Counted from the stretch's first letter, positions 9,633 to 22,669 are shown. The stretch is 64,000 nt of DNA from Sipunculus nudus (GCA_026874595.1 CM049316.1:26891339-26955338); one strand, 5' to 3'. The notes: a model not told the origin generated them from the sequence alone. Program-made: numbers and translations.

Positions 9633-12321
9633 TCAGAATGAGGCTCCGGCCTCATTGGCAAAGTCGGAGAAAAATTTAGTTATAACAGGGATACAGATGA
9701 CAGAAATACATAATGTGATGGATATATGTCTGTAGATAGTAAAGTAGTACATCACTGATGTGGTTTGTGATGGAATTACACAGATCAATATAGATGTGGA
9801 ATACATGAATATGTCACATTTCCAGATGTAACAGTGTAAGGAATAAGGTACTGTATGTTTTAAATTTGTAGAAGTACAACAACAATGCCTAAGCAATAGC
9901 TAAATAAGCTGAGAAACTACATATTTAAATCTATAGCTAGACATACATGTTCTAAAGACAATTTTGGTTTGTAAATTGACAATCCTAAACATTATCTAGA
10001 AGATAAAATGCTGATTTGTAATAAAATCATGAACAACATCGCAACTATGATGACATTATTTGACATCCTAATATAAGCATTAAAAATTCAGATGTAAGTA
10101 TGACACATCTAAATAGAATTAATAAATAAACATCTTAATAGATATGATTATAGCATCATGTTCATAATGAATGCACAGCTAGAATATACAAGTACTATGC
10201 ATACCGTGTAAGCAATGGAATAAGTCAAAGTATGTGAACCATTCTAGCATACAGTAAGTGATGTTGAATAAACATGTTCTGTATAACAACAATATGCATT
10301 ACCAATTATAACAAGTGAATTAGCAATGCCTGTAGCTAAACATACAATTCCTATGGGAAAAGTGATCATGAATTCCTAATCTGACAAAGTGTATATACTC
10401 TGTGCCTAAGAGTTTTACATATACATAGGTACATGACAATCTGCTCTGTGTGTTGATCAGTACCAATGATTCAAAATACATCTTGGCTTTCATACTTGCC
10501 ATTGGGACAAGTTGAATTGTGAATAATGGAAGGCTGATTTACTAATCCTTTAGCATAACACAACTGGTGTACCTTACCAGGGGATAAGTACATGACAGAC
10601 ATAATGTCATTCCTAACGACAGAGGAATGTGTACATATATTCCCATTTATTACCCATTTTCTGTGCAGGAGCAAGGCGAAATATGTGTGAAAATGTGATG
10701 ATAATGAAAATAAATCCCTGACAGTTGCATGTATCAATCTAGACCATATGGATTTTGATGGTAATTTTATTGTGAGCTCATTATGTGGAAGATCAAACAT
10801 ACATCTGTAGAGTGATGATTTAAATTAAAAGAATAATGTTAATGATCGAAATCCTTGTCACTCCACATTTTGGTTTATGGGTTATCAGTTTCATAAATGC
10901 AGCAACCAGAATGCATTTTCTCATGAAACATGTCTTTCATAGTACGCGTTAATGTGAATTCCTATGAGAAGAATTCCTGTGCTAACCTACATATTTTGCC
11001 TGGCATTTCCAGCTATCAATGAGGTTAACCATATCAAACCTTTGTTTGAGGCAATAATGTGACCACAGGTCAGTGCATTATTGATTTTTGGAGTCATCAC
11101 ACTCCCCAGTTTGTCCAAATTCCCTATATTTTGGGAGGCTTCCAATGAACCCGTGTTTGAGGACCAAACTGTGACAATTGAAAATAAGCATCGCATTAAG
11201 CTTTTGTTACACAATGTGCTACCATTCCATTAAATTTAGCCAAGAGAGCATCATGATACCTGATGATTTGGTATGGAACAACACATGAGAAAATCTCAAT
11301 ATAAATGAAAGATAACATGCTGATGGGTTTGCATATTGCTCTACTCTAGGAATTATTGTATTTAAATCAAAACAGTCATTTTGGTGACATTACATATAAA
11401 CATCTTAGATAGACATAACTGCATCAAATCTAATATTGACAGTTCTACACCTTTTGCTGTGGTCTTGTAAACTTATTCCTAACCATATCAATAAGAAAGA
11501 GACATTAAATTATATCATTTTACAATAATGACACAGCAATAAGAGAAAGTTATAGTGTACTACATACATATTTTTTTTTGTTTTACAACATATACATGCA
11601 AAATATTCTGAAATGCCCCAAATTTTACATTGGGTATTTAAAATTCAGAGTCTCTGGTTTAGTTTTCATTACCTCAGGAAATCTTGTCTTCTTTGGGTCT
11701 TCTGTGGTCTTCTCTGCTGATTTGGCTTCTTTTTCTCACTGGAGTCATGGTATGGAAGGTGATGCAGAAGATAGCGGTATAACAGCGAGTCTGCTTCTAG
11801 TAGTTGCAGGAACATAGCGAGGAACTTGTTGTGAGATAACACACAGTGCACGTGGTATGGCCAGTAGTATTGTTGACAAAGGCCCAAAGCTGGCTTGTCC
11901 TGATATTGATTTTTTTTATGTGGCTGGTCAGGAACAATGATGATCTCAGGTTGAGATATCACAGCATTTTTTTTAACGAAAAATGTCATTTTTGCAACTT
12001 GAAGTCATGGTTAAAGCAATATGCTGATTACAGTGTCCTTTTGGTTTAAAGATACAGAGAGAGTCTTTGATCTTCTCAAGCAGAGCACTGAGAAACTGCA
12101 GCCAAGTTAAAGTTTGAAGAGAGAGTTCTTAGCAAAGTTTGATACCTTCAGCAGCAGAGATGACATTCTTGATGTTAGGCTGTGATCCGGTACCTGGGTT
12201 GTAGTTCCAATGCATGGGTTGGTAGACCAGTCAATGGCACCTGTGGTTGCGAGAGGGGATCTTCTGTCTTCACTCCAGCTGGAAGCATTGTCAGTTTTTC
12301 TGGCGCTGATGTGCTTGAAGT
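9633..12321 (-). other. Interior of the pol-less LTR element, small ORFs only
   Basis: Minus-strand ORFs of 60-109 residues lie at 9633-9896, 10320-10502, 10471-10800, 10987-11214 and 11669-11989. The one at 11669-11989 is basic toward its end (KKKPNQQRRPQKTQRR), which could suit RNA binding in a gag remnant. 9633-9896 is hydrophobic and Cys-rich. 10471-10800 has an NST glycosylation-type site, so a decayed env is conceivable but unsupported. No DTG, RT or integrase motif is visible. I do not assign a protein. Confidence 0.5.
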
Positions 12322-12371
12322 GAATCCCGGTTCATCCACCATAATGATACGGGACCCGGTCTGTACCATAA
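12322..12371 (-). promoter_or_regulatory. Primer-binding site, apparently duplicated
   Basis: Plus-strand 12322-12341 reads GAATCCCGGTTCATCCACCA, which has the form of a tRNA 3' end (T-stem CCCGG, 7-nt acceptor strand, ACCA). It should lie next to the LTR edge at 12372 but is 30 bases away. The intervening bases hold a second, different site ending GTACCA, also with CCCGG, and both are followed by the same TAATGATACG. The LTR/primer-site junction thus appears twice. Confidence 0.6.
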
Positions 12372-13155
12372 TGATACGAAGGTGGGGTTGGGGATTGTCC
12401 CCACCTGTATCACATACGGGTGCTGATGTTGGTGGCTGACAATGTTCCAAGACCAGTTTGATGATAGAAGCCTTTATTCAATAGCAAGAGTTCTGGGATA
12501 ATCTCTGCTGAGGCCTGCCGGCCTGGCAAGAGATTCCCCGTCTCTCTGACTCTCAGGGCGCACTACAGATAGTTTTGTTACAGAGCTTACACGTGACATA
12601 TGAGATGTACATATCCATATTTCTGCATTTTGTCATAAAAGCTAAACCTTATTGGATGACTCAAAGTAGGTCACAATTACATCAGAGTTATAAGTTGACT
12701 TAATGAGTTTTGCCAGATTTTACTGGATGAAAGTATTCTGGAAAATCCCAAGTCTGACCTGACATACATCCAGTTATAGACTGACCTACAAGTCCTATTT
12801 GGAGGACAGTGCTTATATACACATGTGGAGTCTCATAAAATAACATGTTTTAATTGTGTTCTAACATTCCCTAATAAAGACTAAACACATAAGTCATTCT
12901 GTGACACTATTTCTGTTTGTACAGACTTAAAATAGACCTTAATGGTTTGGTGTACTGTTCTCTGATTAAACTGGGAGAGAAGCCTATATGTGTGTGACTG
13001 GATGACTGGTTGTCAGGTGTCATCAATTATGAGAAGTCATTAATTGTTCAGTCTGACATGCCTGAAACTGAGCTTAAATTTGTGAAATATGAAATGTGAA
13101 ATATTCCTTGAAATATGTGTTAAGTCACAAATATGCACTTTCCTACTCCATAACA
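12372..13155 (-). repeat. 5' LTR of the pol-less element
   Basis: It matches the copy at 8834-9618 across its length. The differences seen are small indels and substitutions in the first 55 plus-strand bases (for example GGGGATTGTCC against GGGGATGTCC). TATA box about 12819-12812, AATAAA about 12478-12473 on the minus strand. Confidence 0.85.
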
Positions 13156-13159
13156 AAAG

Positions 13160-13659
13160 TATATGCAGCAATAAAAATACAGAAATTTCATTACATTTCT
13201 TGGGTTTGGGTCAGAGATTACACATTTGGCTCATGAAACAAGTTCAAAGATTTTCTCATAAATTTAGGTTTAAATAAATAAAAATGACAAGAATTAAAAT
13301 TAGGTATTAAAAATTTTGCCATTCCATTTTCAGAGGTTAAATTCTTGGAAGCAAAGTTTGGTTTGTCAGTTTTATATTAGAGCAAGTTGTTACATATATT
13401 GACCCTAAATAAATCATTTCGACTTAAAAGTCACCTTTATCATAAAATCAGGTATTTATTAATTGTTTAATTGTAAAAAAAAATTATTTAATATCAGTTA
13501 CTGTTACTATTTGCAATGGATGGCTTATTTAATGGGTAGGTGGGTATAGCAGTTCTAAGGATTGTAGGATCATGGATGCTATTGGTAACCCTGGCTAGGA
13601 TTTAGGTAGATATATATTATGACAATACCAGTCTATTTTAATATTATTTCAGGTTTTTT
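13160..13659. other. Non-coding AT-rich stretch
   Basis: Flank of the LTR element. Nothing recognised beyond homopolymer runs. Confidence 0.5.
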
Positions 13660-14268
13660 TTAGCTCAGCTCACTATAAGTATCTGAGCTATAGTCGTGGT
13701 CCATTGTCCATTATACATCTGTCTGCCCATCCATCCATTAGACTGGCACATTTTGAAACCGTTAGACCAACAAATCCAAAATGTGGCATACTGTTAGATG
13801 TCCCCAAGATTTCCTACCCAACTGAAAACTGGATCACTGCAAATCTGTAACATTTATCTGATGTCGCCCAGGTGCCGATAACGGCAATCGTGTGTAACAT
13901 GATACTCCAGTGTGCTTAACATTTAGTATATTCAGTAATATATATATTATAATAAAATAGATACAATGAACAAATGTGTACACTACTAAACTGTCAACAA
14001 TTTATCAAAAGACAACCAGTGATCATGGTAATACTTTACATCTTATGTCTACAAACTGCTCACATGCTTCAATTTTAACATTGAGAAATGCATTGTTTAG
14101 TCAAAATATATTATTTGCAACAAATTCTTACAAATCAATACAAACCAGTTATGTCTATCATGGCATATATTACCTTTCCATCATTGACTTTATCTCCATT
14201 TGATATTATTTTGATTTTTTACCTTCAAGGTCAACTTCAGCTGAGCACTGTGACCCATGGGTCCCTTG
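13660..14268 (-). mobile_element. Hairpin-ended element, family 1 (short copy)
   Basis: Minus-strand 5' end at 14268: CAAGGGACCCATGGGTCACA followed by GTGCTCAGCTG. The 3' end at 13660-13690 is a hairpin with TAGCTCAG-type stem ending GAGCTAA. The subterminal GCTCAGCTG at one end is the inverse of the CAGCTGAGC at the other. Near the 3' end the ATAGTCGTGGTCCATTGTCC block of the family is present. At about 610 bp it is the shortest full copy here and has no ORF of note. Confidence 0.75.
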
Positions 14269-14455
14269 TTTTTAAATTTAGCACAAAAGTACTATAAATA
14301 AATGTTTAAGAGCTGCAGTGTGCTTTAGAGTACTAGGCAACCATTTTGTGTACAGGCACACTGGGAATGGGAATGAAATTGCAATTTGTGAAGTCTAAAC
14401 TTGCAGTTCATATATTTCAGGAAGGCATTTAATTTTTGTTGTATACTGTTTTCAG

Positions 14456-14570
14456 GTCCACAGCTGTTACAGTTAGCTACAAACAATGGATGCAACCACT
14501 TGGTCCATAAGTGCTGTGAGTGGCTTGAAGCAGAAAAGATGGAGGAGCTAAAAGATAACTTCAAAGGCAG
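14456..14570 (+). CDS. Possible orphan exon (helical, unknown)
   Basis: A 115-bp open segment lies between TTTTCAG and GTGTTA. In one frame it reads LLQLATNNGCNHLVHKC and then EWLEAEKMEELKDNF, a helix-forming stretch that loosely recalls the end of BTB/Kelch-type domains. There is no neighbouring exon of the same kind, so this could be a relic or chance. It is directly upstream of the zinc-finger pseudogene at 14588. Confidence 0.25.
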
Positions 14571-14587
14571 GTGTTACTGAATATAGG

Positions 14588-17205
14588 ATGAATGTATGTG
14601 TCCACACTTGCAAATACTGTAAAGTTATCAAATTCAATGTAAAGAAATTCCTGGCCCACCTTCAGCTTCATCATGAACATTTACCTAATTTTACAGTATG
14701 CTGTACAGTTTGTCATAAACCATTTAAAAAAGTTGAAAGTATCATGTGTCATTACTACAGATCTAACAGAGATATAATTGTTGATGATACCTCTGCTCAC
14801 ATTGATGTAGTGAACTGTGAAGACATTGTCAACAAAACCAAGCTTCTCCTGTGCCTACGCAGCATACAGTCAACTTTGAGGAGATTTTTAGGGGTTTGCG
14901 ACATCATATCCCCTTACTTATCTTAAAGTTAAAGAGGGAATATCTTCTTCCACGTTGTGTGCAAGAGACTATTACAAGTGACCTCAAGTTTGTTTTAGAG
15001 TATTATACAGAGTAGTATTTAGAGTAGCATACAGTCAACTTTGAGATTTTTAGGGGTTTGCGACATCATATCCCCTTACTTATCTTAAAGCTAAAGGAAG
15101 AATATCTTCTTCCACGTTGTGTGCAAGAGACTATTACAAGTGACCTCAAGTTTGTTTTAGAGTATTACTCTGAATCATTATCTTCTGTAATTCATTCTCA
15201 TTTACAAGAGAAAGGATTCACAGTAGAGAATAATTCTGACTTACAACAGCTACTGAACAGTCAGGACTTAAATGCAATATGTATTTCAAGATTGCCAGAC
15301 AGAACATAAACTTATCAAATTCTGTCAAACCTGTCTGTTTAAACTATGTGCAAACCGCAAACAATAAGTCTGCCAGGAAAGTTATACAGCAAAGAGGTTA
15401 ACTTTCAGTACATTTCAACTTTAGATGTTTTGAGGCAAATTGTAGAAAAGGATGATATCTTTAATTTAATACTGAAGGATGCCACTTGTGAGCGAAATCG
15501 ACAACCCATTTAAGGAATTTCACAGATGGACAAGCCTTCAATAAACATCCTTTATTTTCTAACCATGGTCTCTCTCTGCGGATCCATCTGTACACTGATG
15601 AGTTTGAGGTGGTGAATCCTTTTGGATCCAAAAAAAGGTAGACACAAGCTGTGTGCAGTATATTTTACACTAGGAAATATACCTGCTAAATACAGATCAC
15701 AGCTGGGCCATATATACCTGTGTATCTTGTCAAAGTATTCCATATTGAGCAATGGTTAATTCAGCTACAGTGATATTTTCAAACCACTGATTCAAGATCT
15801 GCAAATTCTGGCCAATGAGAGAATAAATGTGAGATGCCATGGTGCAGATTTTACTGTGTTTGGTGGACTTGCAGCTGTGTCATCATATAATTTATCTGCT
15901 CACAGCATTGGTGGTTTCACTTGATCCTTTAGTACTGGCAGAATATGCAGGTAATGTATGACTTTACATTGAGAAAACACACCATGAAGATGAATGCCAA
16001 CTGAGAACATCAGCAACTCACAAAATACATGTTCAGGCTGTAAAAAATACTCCACATATTGCAAAGTCCACATATGGTGTAACTGGAGGTTGTGCATTTG
16101 AATTTTGATGAACTGAAATATTTCTCTGCAGTGGAACACCTACCACCCTATTTGATGCATGATTTTCCAGGTGTCATTCCAGTTCTTCTGAAGCTCATCA
16201 TCAATCATTTCCACACTGAGGGAATCATACATGTCTCCACTCTAAATGAGCAACTGGAAAACTTCTCCAATGGACAAAATGACACAAGTCCAAAGCCTGT
16301 CAGCATTCCATGGAAAAGTCCTAATGATATGACATTACATGGCAAGGTTATTGAAAAGTGGTGCCTCTTCAGGTTGCTTCCATGTATTATCGGGCACTAC
16401 ATTCCACAAGCCAGTGCACATTGGAAACTGTATTTAAAAGCAAGAAGCATTGCAGATATCATTTTTGCTCCCTCAATTAGTATCAGTGCTTTGGACTTTC
16501 TGCAACTTGAAATTTCAGATTTTCTTCAACAATTTGTTACATTATTTCCTGATAAACTGATACAAATTTTCATTACTTAATTCACTATCCATCTCAGATA
16601 AAAAAAAGTTTGGCCCTTTAAGAGAATTCTGGTGCATGAGGTTTGAAGGGAAACATCAGTACTTTAAGTGCCTGGCAAGCAATACATCAAACTTCCACAA
16701 CATAGCTCTGACACTTGCAAAGAGACATCAGTTAAAGCAGTGTTTGGAATTTTCCTCTCACAATATACTGAGAGAAGAACCAAAAGCAGAGAACACCAAG
16801 GCTGTGGATTTTAAGTCCTTAACAAAACCCCTGCAACAGCGGTTGGCTCCAGCAGCAAACATACAGGCTTGTGAAGCAGATCCACATGAACAAGTACTGA
16901 AGTGTGGCAAACTGTATTTGGACACAGTAAAGTATGCTGTCAAAGATTTTTTCATCTCTGATCTTGTGCATGTTGAGAACATACCTGTTTTCTTCAAAGT
17001 TGCACAGATTTTCAACTTTCAAGCCAGATGGTCATTATATGGGAGAATCTTGTGCCCTATTGAATTTGACTCACACCTCCACTCTTATGTTGTGGATGAA
17101 ACAGACATTTGGACTTTACTCCCACCTGGCAGCGAAGTGGACTATTATGCAGTTGCCTTGTCATTACTCTGCACCACAAGCCAGAAAAGAAAATATAATA
17201 CATAG
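14588..17205 (+). pseudogene. C2H2 zinc-finger, transposase-like gene, broken
   Basis: Fragments in several frames line up as one long protein. 14588-14926: C2H2-type fingers (VHTCKYCKVIKF, CCTVCHKPFKK). 15058-15309: a conserved helical part (LKLKEEYLLPRC). About 15530-15650: LYTDEFEVVNPFGSK with acidic residues. 16092-16580: LPPYLMHDFPGVIPVLL and RLLPCIIGHYIP. 16636-17205: MRFEGKHQYFKCLAS with LTLAKRHQLKQC and a C-terminal tail. From memory this order matches a multicopy family of about 900-residue proteins in fish and marine invertebrates that look like transposases; the mechanism class is not certain. It is broken by stops, frameshifts and a 165-bp tandem duplication. Several blocks (16092-16580, 16636-17205) are still open. 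Confidence 0.65.
14861..15165. repeat. 165-bp tandem duplication inside the pseudogene
   Basis: AGCATACAGTCAACTTTGAG at 14861 recurs at 15026, and about 140 following bases repeat with few changes and a 3-base deletion. The duplication breaks the reading frame of the zinc-finger gene. Confidence 0.85.
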
Positions 17206-18191
17206 AATTATATCCTTTTAACTAGAAAATTCATTTTATTTTATGTAAAACACACTCAAGTGAGTTTTTTTTAATTAATATTACAAAATTTATTTATTTA
17301 TTCACATGACTTTAAGCAACATAATTATATACCTGTGTATGCAAGATTACATTTTATTGTAAAGGCTTATAATTTTATACCAACATCCTTGCTGGATCTA
17401 AAATATGTAATCTGCTAAACTTCTCCTACATTTTATATTTGTATTTGTGACATGAAATTGTGAGTGTGACTAAAAATGGACAAGGCAGAAATATGACCTC
17501 TAGAAAAGTAAAAAATAATCCCTCTTTTACCTGTGACTGTTTAATTCAAATTGATTTACTCATTTCAACTTTACTTTCATGAAGAGCTGAACATTGATGG
17601 GGACACTGTTATCCTTGACTGACTTGATCATAAATTAAGTGGCACCAAAGAACCTGAAGCTCCAGGTCATGTTGAAGAGGGCAACTGATAAATTGAATTA
17701 ACCGTAAATATTTTTGTTTAATCCTAATCATTTGAAAACACACATACATGCACAAGTGATTTGACTTTACAGCCACAATACATTAGGCATGTTTTAAATC
17801 CTGCATTTAAGGTTCTCAGTATCAACACTTTATTATGAGTTGTGATTTTTTATGCAACACCCATTTTGCTGAAACATGCTATTTGTTAACTTGTTTTTGA
17901 CTAGAGAGCCTCCTAGATCCTGGTGAAAATCTGTATTTCTGTGTGAAGGTGGAGATGTTGCTCAGAATTTATATGCAACATTTCTCATTCCAAAGGTTCA
18001 TTACTTTTTATGAGAGTAAATGACTAATTGTATTGCAGTACCCATCATTGGCCCTTCCTTCAGTCCAATTATACAAGAAAATGCAATGATTCTAGTGTTA
18101 AATTTTCATATATTTCTGGGAGATGCAGTGACTATCTCAGTCAGCTATTTTTAAAATATGTGTGCCTGTGAGTTGTATTGATATTTTGCAG
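17206..18191. other. Non-coding AT-rich stretch
   Basis: 3' flank of the zinc-finger pseudogene. No gene or repeat recognised. Confidence 0.45.
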
Positions 18192-18956
18192 AAAAATTGT
18201 TAAAGGGGTGAGACAGTTCCCCTCTCTGTTGTCCCCCTCTCTGATGAGCAGCCTGTTCATCAAACTGGGGACGTACCTCCTGGTCTCAGGAAGACAAGTC
18301 ATGGCTTCTGGCCAATCAGATATAGGCTTCCAGACTTCCCGCCAGCAGTTAGGTACATATAACTGCATTACAGAACTCAGATGTATAAATGAGTATATTT
18401 TCACGCAAGGGAGCACCACATTTATTAATATACCATTTTCACCAGGCATAACCATGGGGGAGGGGCTTGAGTTAATTGCAAAATCAGCTGAATGTTGCAT
18501 GATGTTAATTTTATCTTTATAATACCAATTCAGAAACTGAAATTCTCATTGCAAGCAGTGAATTATCTTGCACAATGAATAACATAAATGACCACCTTAA
18601 GATCGGGAACTTTTGTTGCAATTCAAGTAATCATAGTAAGATTTCAAAGTCTCAGCTGTGGTTTCCTGCTGTATGCCTTTTCAGACTATTTTACAAAATT
18701 CTTGAGTCACAATTTGAAAAGGGTGGTTCAACATAAAACTTTGAGGAGTCTCCACTAGTTTATTGTGATTGTTTCAGAATTGTATGAAGGAGCTTTTGAG
18801 GAACAAATTTAAAAAAGAAAGACATCCCTAAGAGTGTCTGTTGAGGTCATCAAAGAAATGAAACAAAAACACAGTGTACCAGGTAGTGGCTGAAAACGAC
18901 GTGCCGAGGAATCGGTCACCACAGCAACGTACATCAAAAGGCCTTCCTTAAGTCCT
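18192..18956 (+). pseudogene. Probable upstream exons of the 19331-23204 gene, with stops
   Basis: 18192-18352 is open between TTTTGCAG and GTACAT and ends in phase 1. 18778 onward (after GTTTCAG) continues in the matching phase as ELYEGAFEEQI, then KRKTSLRVSVEVIKEMKQKH, then KRRAEESVTTATYIKRPSL. This reads like coding sequence but has in-frame TAA at 18810 and TGA at 18891. Either these exons are decaying, or they are not used, or the stops are assembly errors. I do not recognise a domain. Confidence 0.4.
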
Positions 18957-19330
18957 ATCGTTTAGAACTAAATAATTATAAGATGACCTTCACCTGAACA
19001 TGTAGTTTGCATTTTCACCATTAGCTTTATTTCAATTAAATGCTTTCATAATCATACATGGCATTTGTTGATATATATATTTGGACTGTATTTTACCAAC
19101 GTTAACACCATATTTTTTTTCCAAACAGATCAGTGATGCAGTATAGCTATGATGCTAGTGTTGGTCAGAATTAGCACTTCTCATTATTCCCAATTTTAAC
19201 AGAAACAATTAACTTAAGCCACGACTTACCTTTTTGTTGCGACAGTTTTGTGAAATTTTCCTGAGATATTTGCACAATGTATGTCACTGTAAACTTCAGC
19301 TCGATTATGTGCCTTGTTTTCCATGTTCAG

Positions 19331-20945
19331 TTGGCAGGTGCAACAGCAGCTGTGGATGTAGAAGATGAGCACAGCCTTAAGCTTCATGAGGAATCTATGC
19401 TTTCTGAGGTTAAACGCCACAGCCCAAACATCCAAAAAATTTTGGACCACTTGGCCCCAACACTGGGGCCAAGACAGGCTGCCATGAGCCCACCAGATGG
19501 TGAAAACGGGCTGTCCGCTTCAGATGCTCTCAGCAAGTTCCCCTATCTGGAGATGCCACGTGTGGTAAGTTTTATAGAAAGTAGTCTCACTATCTGTAAT
19601 GTATAGGATTTTTTATGTCTCCTCCCCCCCCCCCCCACCCCCAGGGGAGACGTTGTTTTCAGTGCTGTTGTGTATCATTGTCGTCTGTAGGATATCTTGT
19701 GAACAGGATAAATTTTGAAGGGATGCATATTTTTCTCCCAAATTTTTTGCTTTATTTATTGTTCTCACCAAATCTCAGACTAGTTCGAAACCTGGTGACC
19801 TTGACCTTCATATTCAAGGTCAAATCTGCCAAAATGTCAAATTATTTTGAACCCCATAATTTTGGAAGTATTTCACATTTTGTTCTCAAATTTGGTCACA
19901 AATTTTTCCTACCAAGTTCTTGGGCAAGTTCTAATACTTGTAACTTGACCAGGATCTTTGAGGTCAAATCAGCCGAATTATAGTAAATGGCTTGTGAATA
20001 CAGTCACTTAATTATGAAGTATTGCAAATTCTTACCCTCGCACTTGAGACAAATTGTTTAAATTGAGTTCTCGGAATAATATGGTAACTGGTGACCTTGA
20101 CCCTCATGGTCATATTTGCACAATTTTAGGATTATTGTGACCCTCATGATTTTGGAAGTACTGAAGATTTTTTCGGCAAATTTGATACTCCAGTTCTTTC
20201 TTACAAAACCTTGGAGGAGTTCAGAAAGTGGTGACCTTGACCTTCAAGGTCAGATCTGCTGAAATCTATCACCATTGATCTGAGATAGTGCTTATTTTAC
20301 CCCAAAGTTTTTGGTGGCCCATAGGGGGGAGACATATATCTGATATTGCGCTGCAAAAACTAAGCCATTCTATTTTTTATTAATTTCTTAGGATCTGGTT
20401 CAGATATAAGGACAGGAGATCCAATGACTAACAGACAAAGTTCAACAGCTGATAAACAGTTGGGAATTGAATACCACTGTGAAAAATATTTTTTTGGAAG
20501 CAGTTTAAAACTTTGTTTTGGCCAAAGTTGTACACAAATAATATAAGTTGTCCTTGCATTTCAGCTCTTATATGAGTGTCAGCTCAGGTTCGGGGCTGAC
20601 ATCCTGAAGGAAATGAACAGAGGGCTCCACAGCCTCGTTGAAGCCATTGTTAAGAAAGCCAGGGGGAAGAAATGGGCCACTGGACGTCGGATGTTGCAAA
20701 CTGTTGATGGTGTCATTGACATTGAAACAGATACAGGTAATATTGAACTTATGAAATTTCAGTTCCCTCTTATTACTTGTATTACTACTACATATTAAAT
20801 GAATATGCTCTATTTTTCTATAACTCAGCAAGCTACAAGTCATCTGAGCTCTAGTGATCCTCCTTTGTCTAACAGCCAGCTGTGAACAGGGCACAGAATT
20901 TATGTGATTTCTGGCTTCCCCTGTATATATCTGTATATATATATA

Positions 20946-21011
<66 letters not shown>

Positions 21012-22600
21012 CTAAGGGTAATTTTTGTTGTGGAAAGTTCTAATAAGGCTTTTGTGAAGAATGTATGAATCTGTTTATCAACAACATGTTTGTAAACCCA
21101 GCAATGTTGACAAATGAGAATAACATGTAACCTAAGGTGGTAAGTTGCACATATGGCGAGGTAGAAAGGTCACTTTTGCTGTTGTCGTTTACACAGCTCT
21201 GACTTATTTGATTTCCTGCCAGATGCCCTTTGGAATTGGTTTTGATTATTTTGATGGGCTCCCATATATAAAAAAAGTTGATATATAAACAAAACAAGTA
21301 GCTAGTGTGCAGCAATATCCATGTTTTCTGACCTATTTTTTTATAAAAGCTCCAAGGGATTACCTTTAGTTTATAAAGCTCAGATAGATGATAAGGCCCC
21401 TTTAATGATTGACCTAGAACTCCATATTAATTCTAGCGAGGTCCCAGAATGATCTCCTGACAAAGGTTAAATAAGGTCACAGCAACCTATATTCTTTGGT
21501 TTTGGGGAGAGGTTCCAAAAGTTTATTATTGAGCACTCTTTAAATAGAGACTTTTTGGTGTGGTGTTGTGTACTTCGCAAATATTATTCTATTATCTATT
21601 TCATGATCATATAAAAGTTCAAACAGTGCCTCATTTACACCTTTGAGACTACCAGAATGCAAAGCTTTAACAGAATTGTTCTTCAGAAGGGCCACCTCAA
21701 ACTGTTTATTCACTAAATGTATTCTTTATAGACCAGAAAAAAATTAGGTTTGGTTCTCAGCAATTTTTTTTTTTACAGAAACCAATGTGGGGGGACTAAT
21801 TTTTATTTAATTCTTTTTTTTGGTATGTTTCCATTAAAATATCATATGCCCAGGACATGCATGATCTAACAGATTTTTTTTGGGTATACAGGTAAAAGCC
21901 CTACCTTACAAAGGAAATTTTATCAAAATTGTATTATTTGATCTTCTTGAAAGAACTGTCTGAGCAGCTCGCTCGGAATTGGTAAGTTTCTATTGAAAAT
22001 CAAAATAAATATTCTTGATTCAAGGGAATTAAAATTGATGCGGGCGGTGCCTGAGAACCATACCTAACCTTTTTTTTTTGCCTAATGAGTAAAACTTCTT
22101 ACAAGAGTTTCAGTGTTTCAATATGTAATCCATGGATACACATGGATTTTGCCATACATGTAGATCATGGACAACTTTTTTAATGCGTTTCTTCTACCAA
22201 AACTGATATTTTTTTTTTATATTTGGAAAAGTTTGAACATAATATTTAAGCAATTGTTCTTAAAAATTACGACTCAAAAGTGTGGATGTTGATCCATAAA
22301 GTTAGGCCCCTTTTTCTTGTACTTGAAGTGAATGTATCCCAGTCCACTAAATCTGGGCTTTTTAATGTGCACTGAATTTTAGTTTTGATTATTTACACAT
22401 TCACTATAACAACAGCCCACTGTAACATCTGAATAAACAAATATTTCATGTTTTTTTATAGCACACCGAGACCACAAAGCTTTGCTCTCACTGCCAATGT
22501 TGTTTGCAGAGAAGGAGAACTGCCTCTTTGTTGTAAACAAGGTGAGAAACATTTCTTGGAAGTTGTTTTTACATTGAGATAATAGCATTACATAAATATT

Positions 22601-22669
<69 letters not shown>

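Larger units (their letters stand above)
8834..13155 (-). mobile_element. Complete LTR element without recognisable pol (LARD-like)
   Basis: Direct repeats at 8834-9618 (785 bp) and 12372-13155 (784 bp) begin TGATACG and end ATAACA. They are flanked by the same AAAG at 8830-8833 and 13156-13159, a 4-bp target duplication. On the minus strand a purine tract sits before the 3' LTR (9619 side) and a tRNA-3'-end complement sits after the 5' LTR (12322-12341). The 2.75-kb interior holds only short ORFs and none shows protease, RT, RNase H or integrase motifs. I infer a non-autonomous element mobilised by another one. The LTRs look identical outside one patch near the U5 end, implying recent insertion. 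Confidence 0.85.

Noticed and set aside
9633-11214. Envelope glycoprotein gene in the pol-less LTR element
   Set aside because: Short hydrophobic or Cys-containing ORFs near the 3' LTR are suggestive, but there is no continuous frame, signal peptide or cleavage motif.
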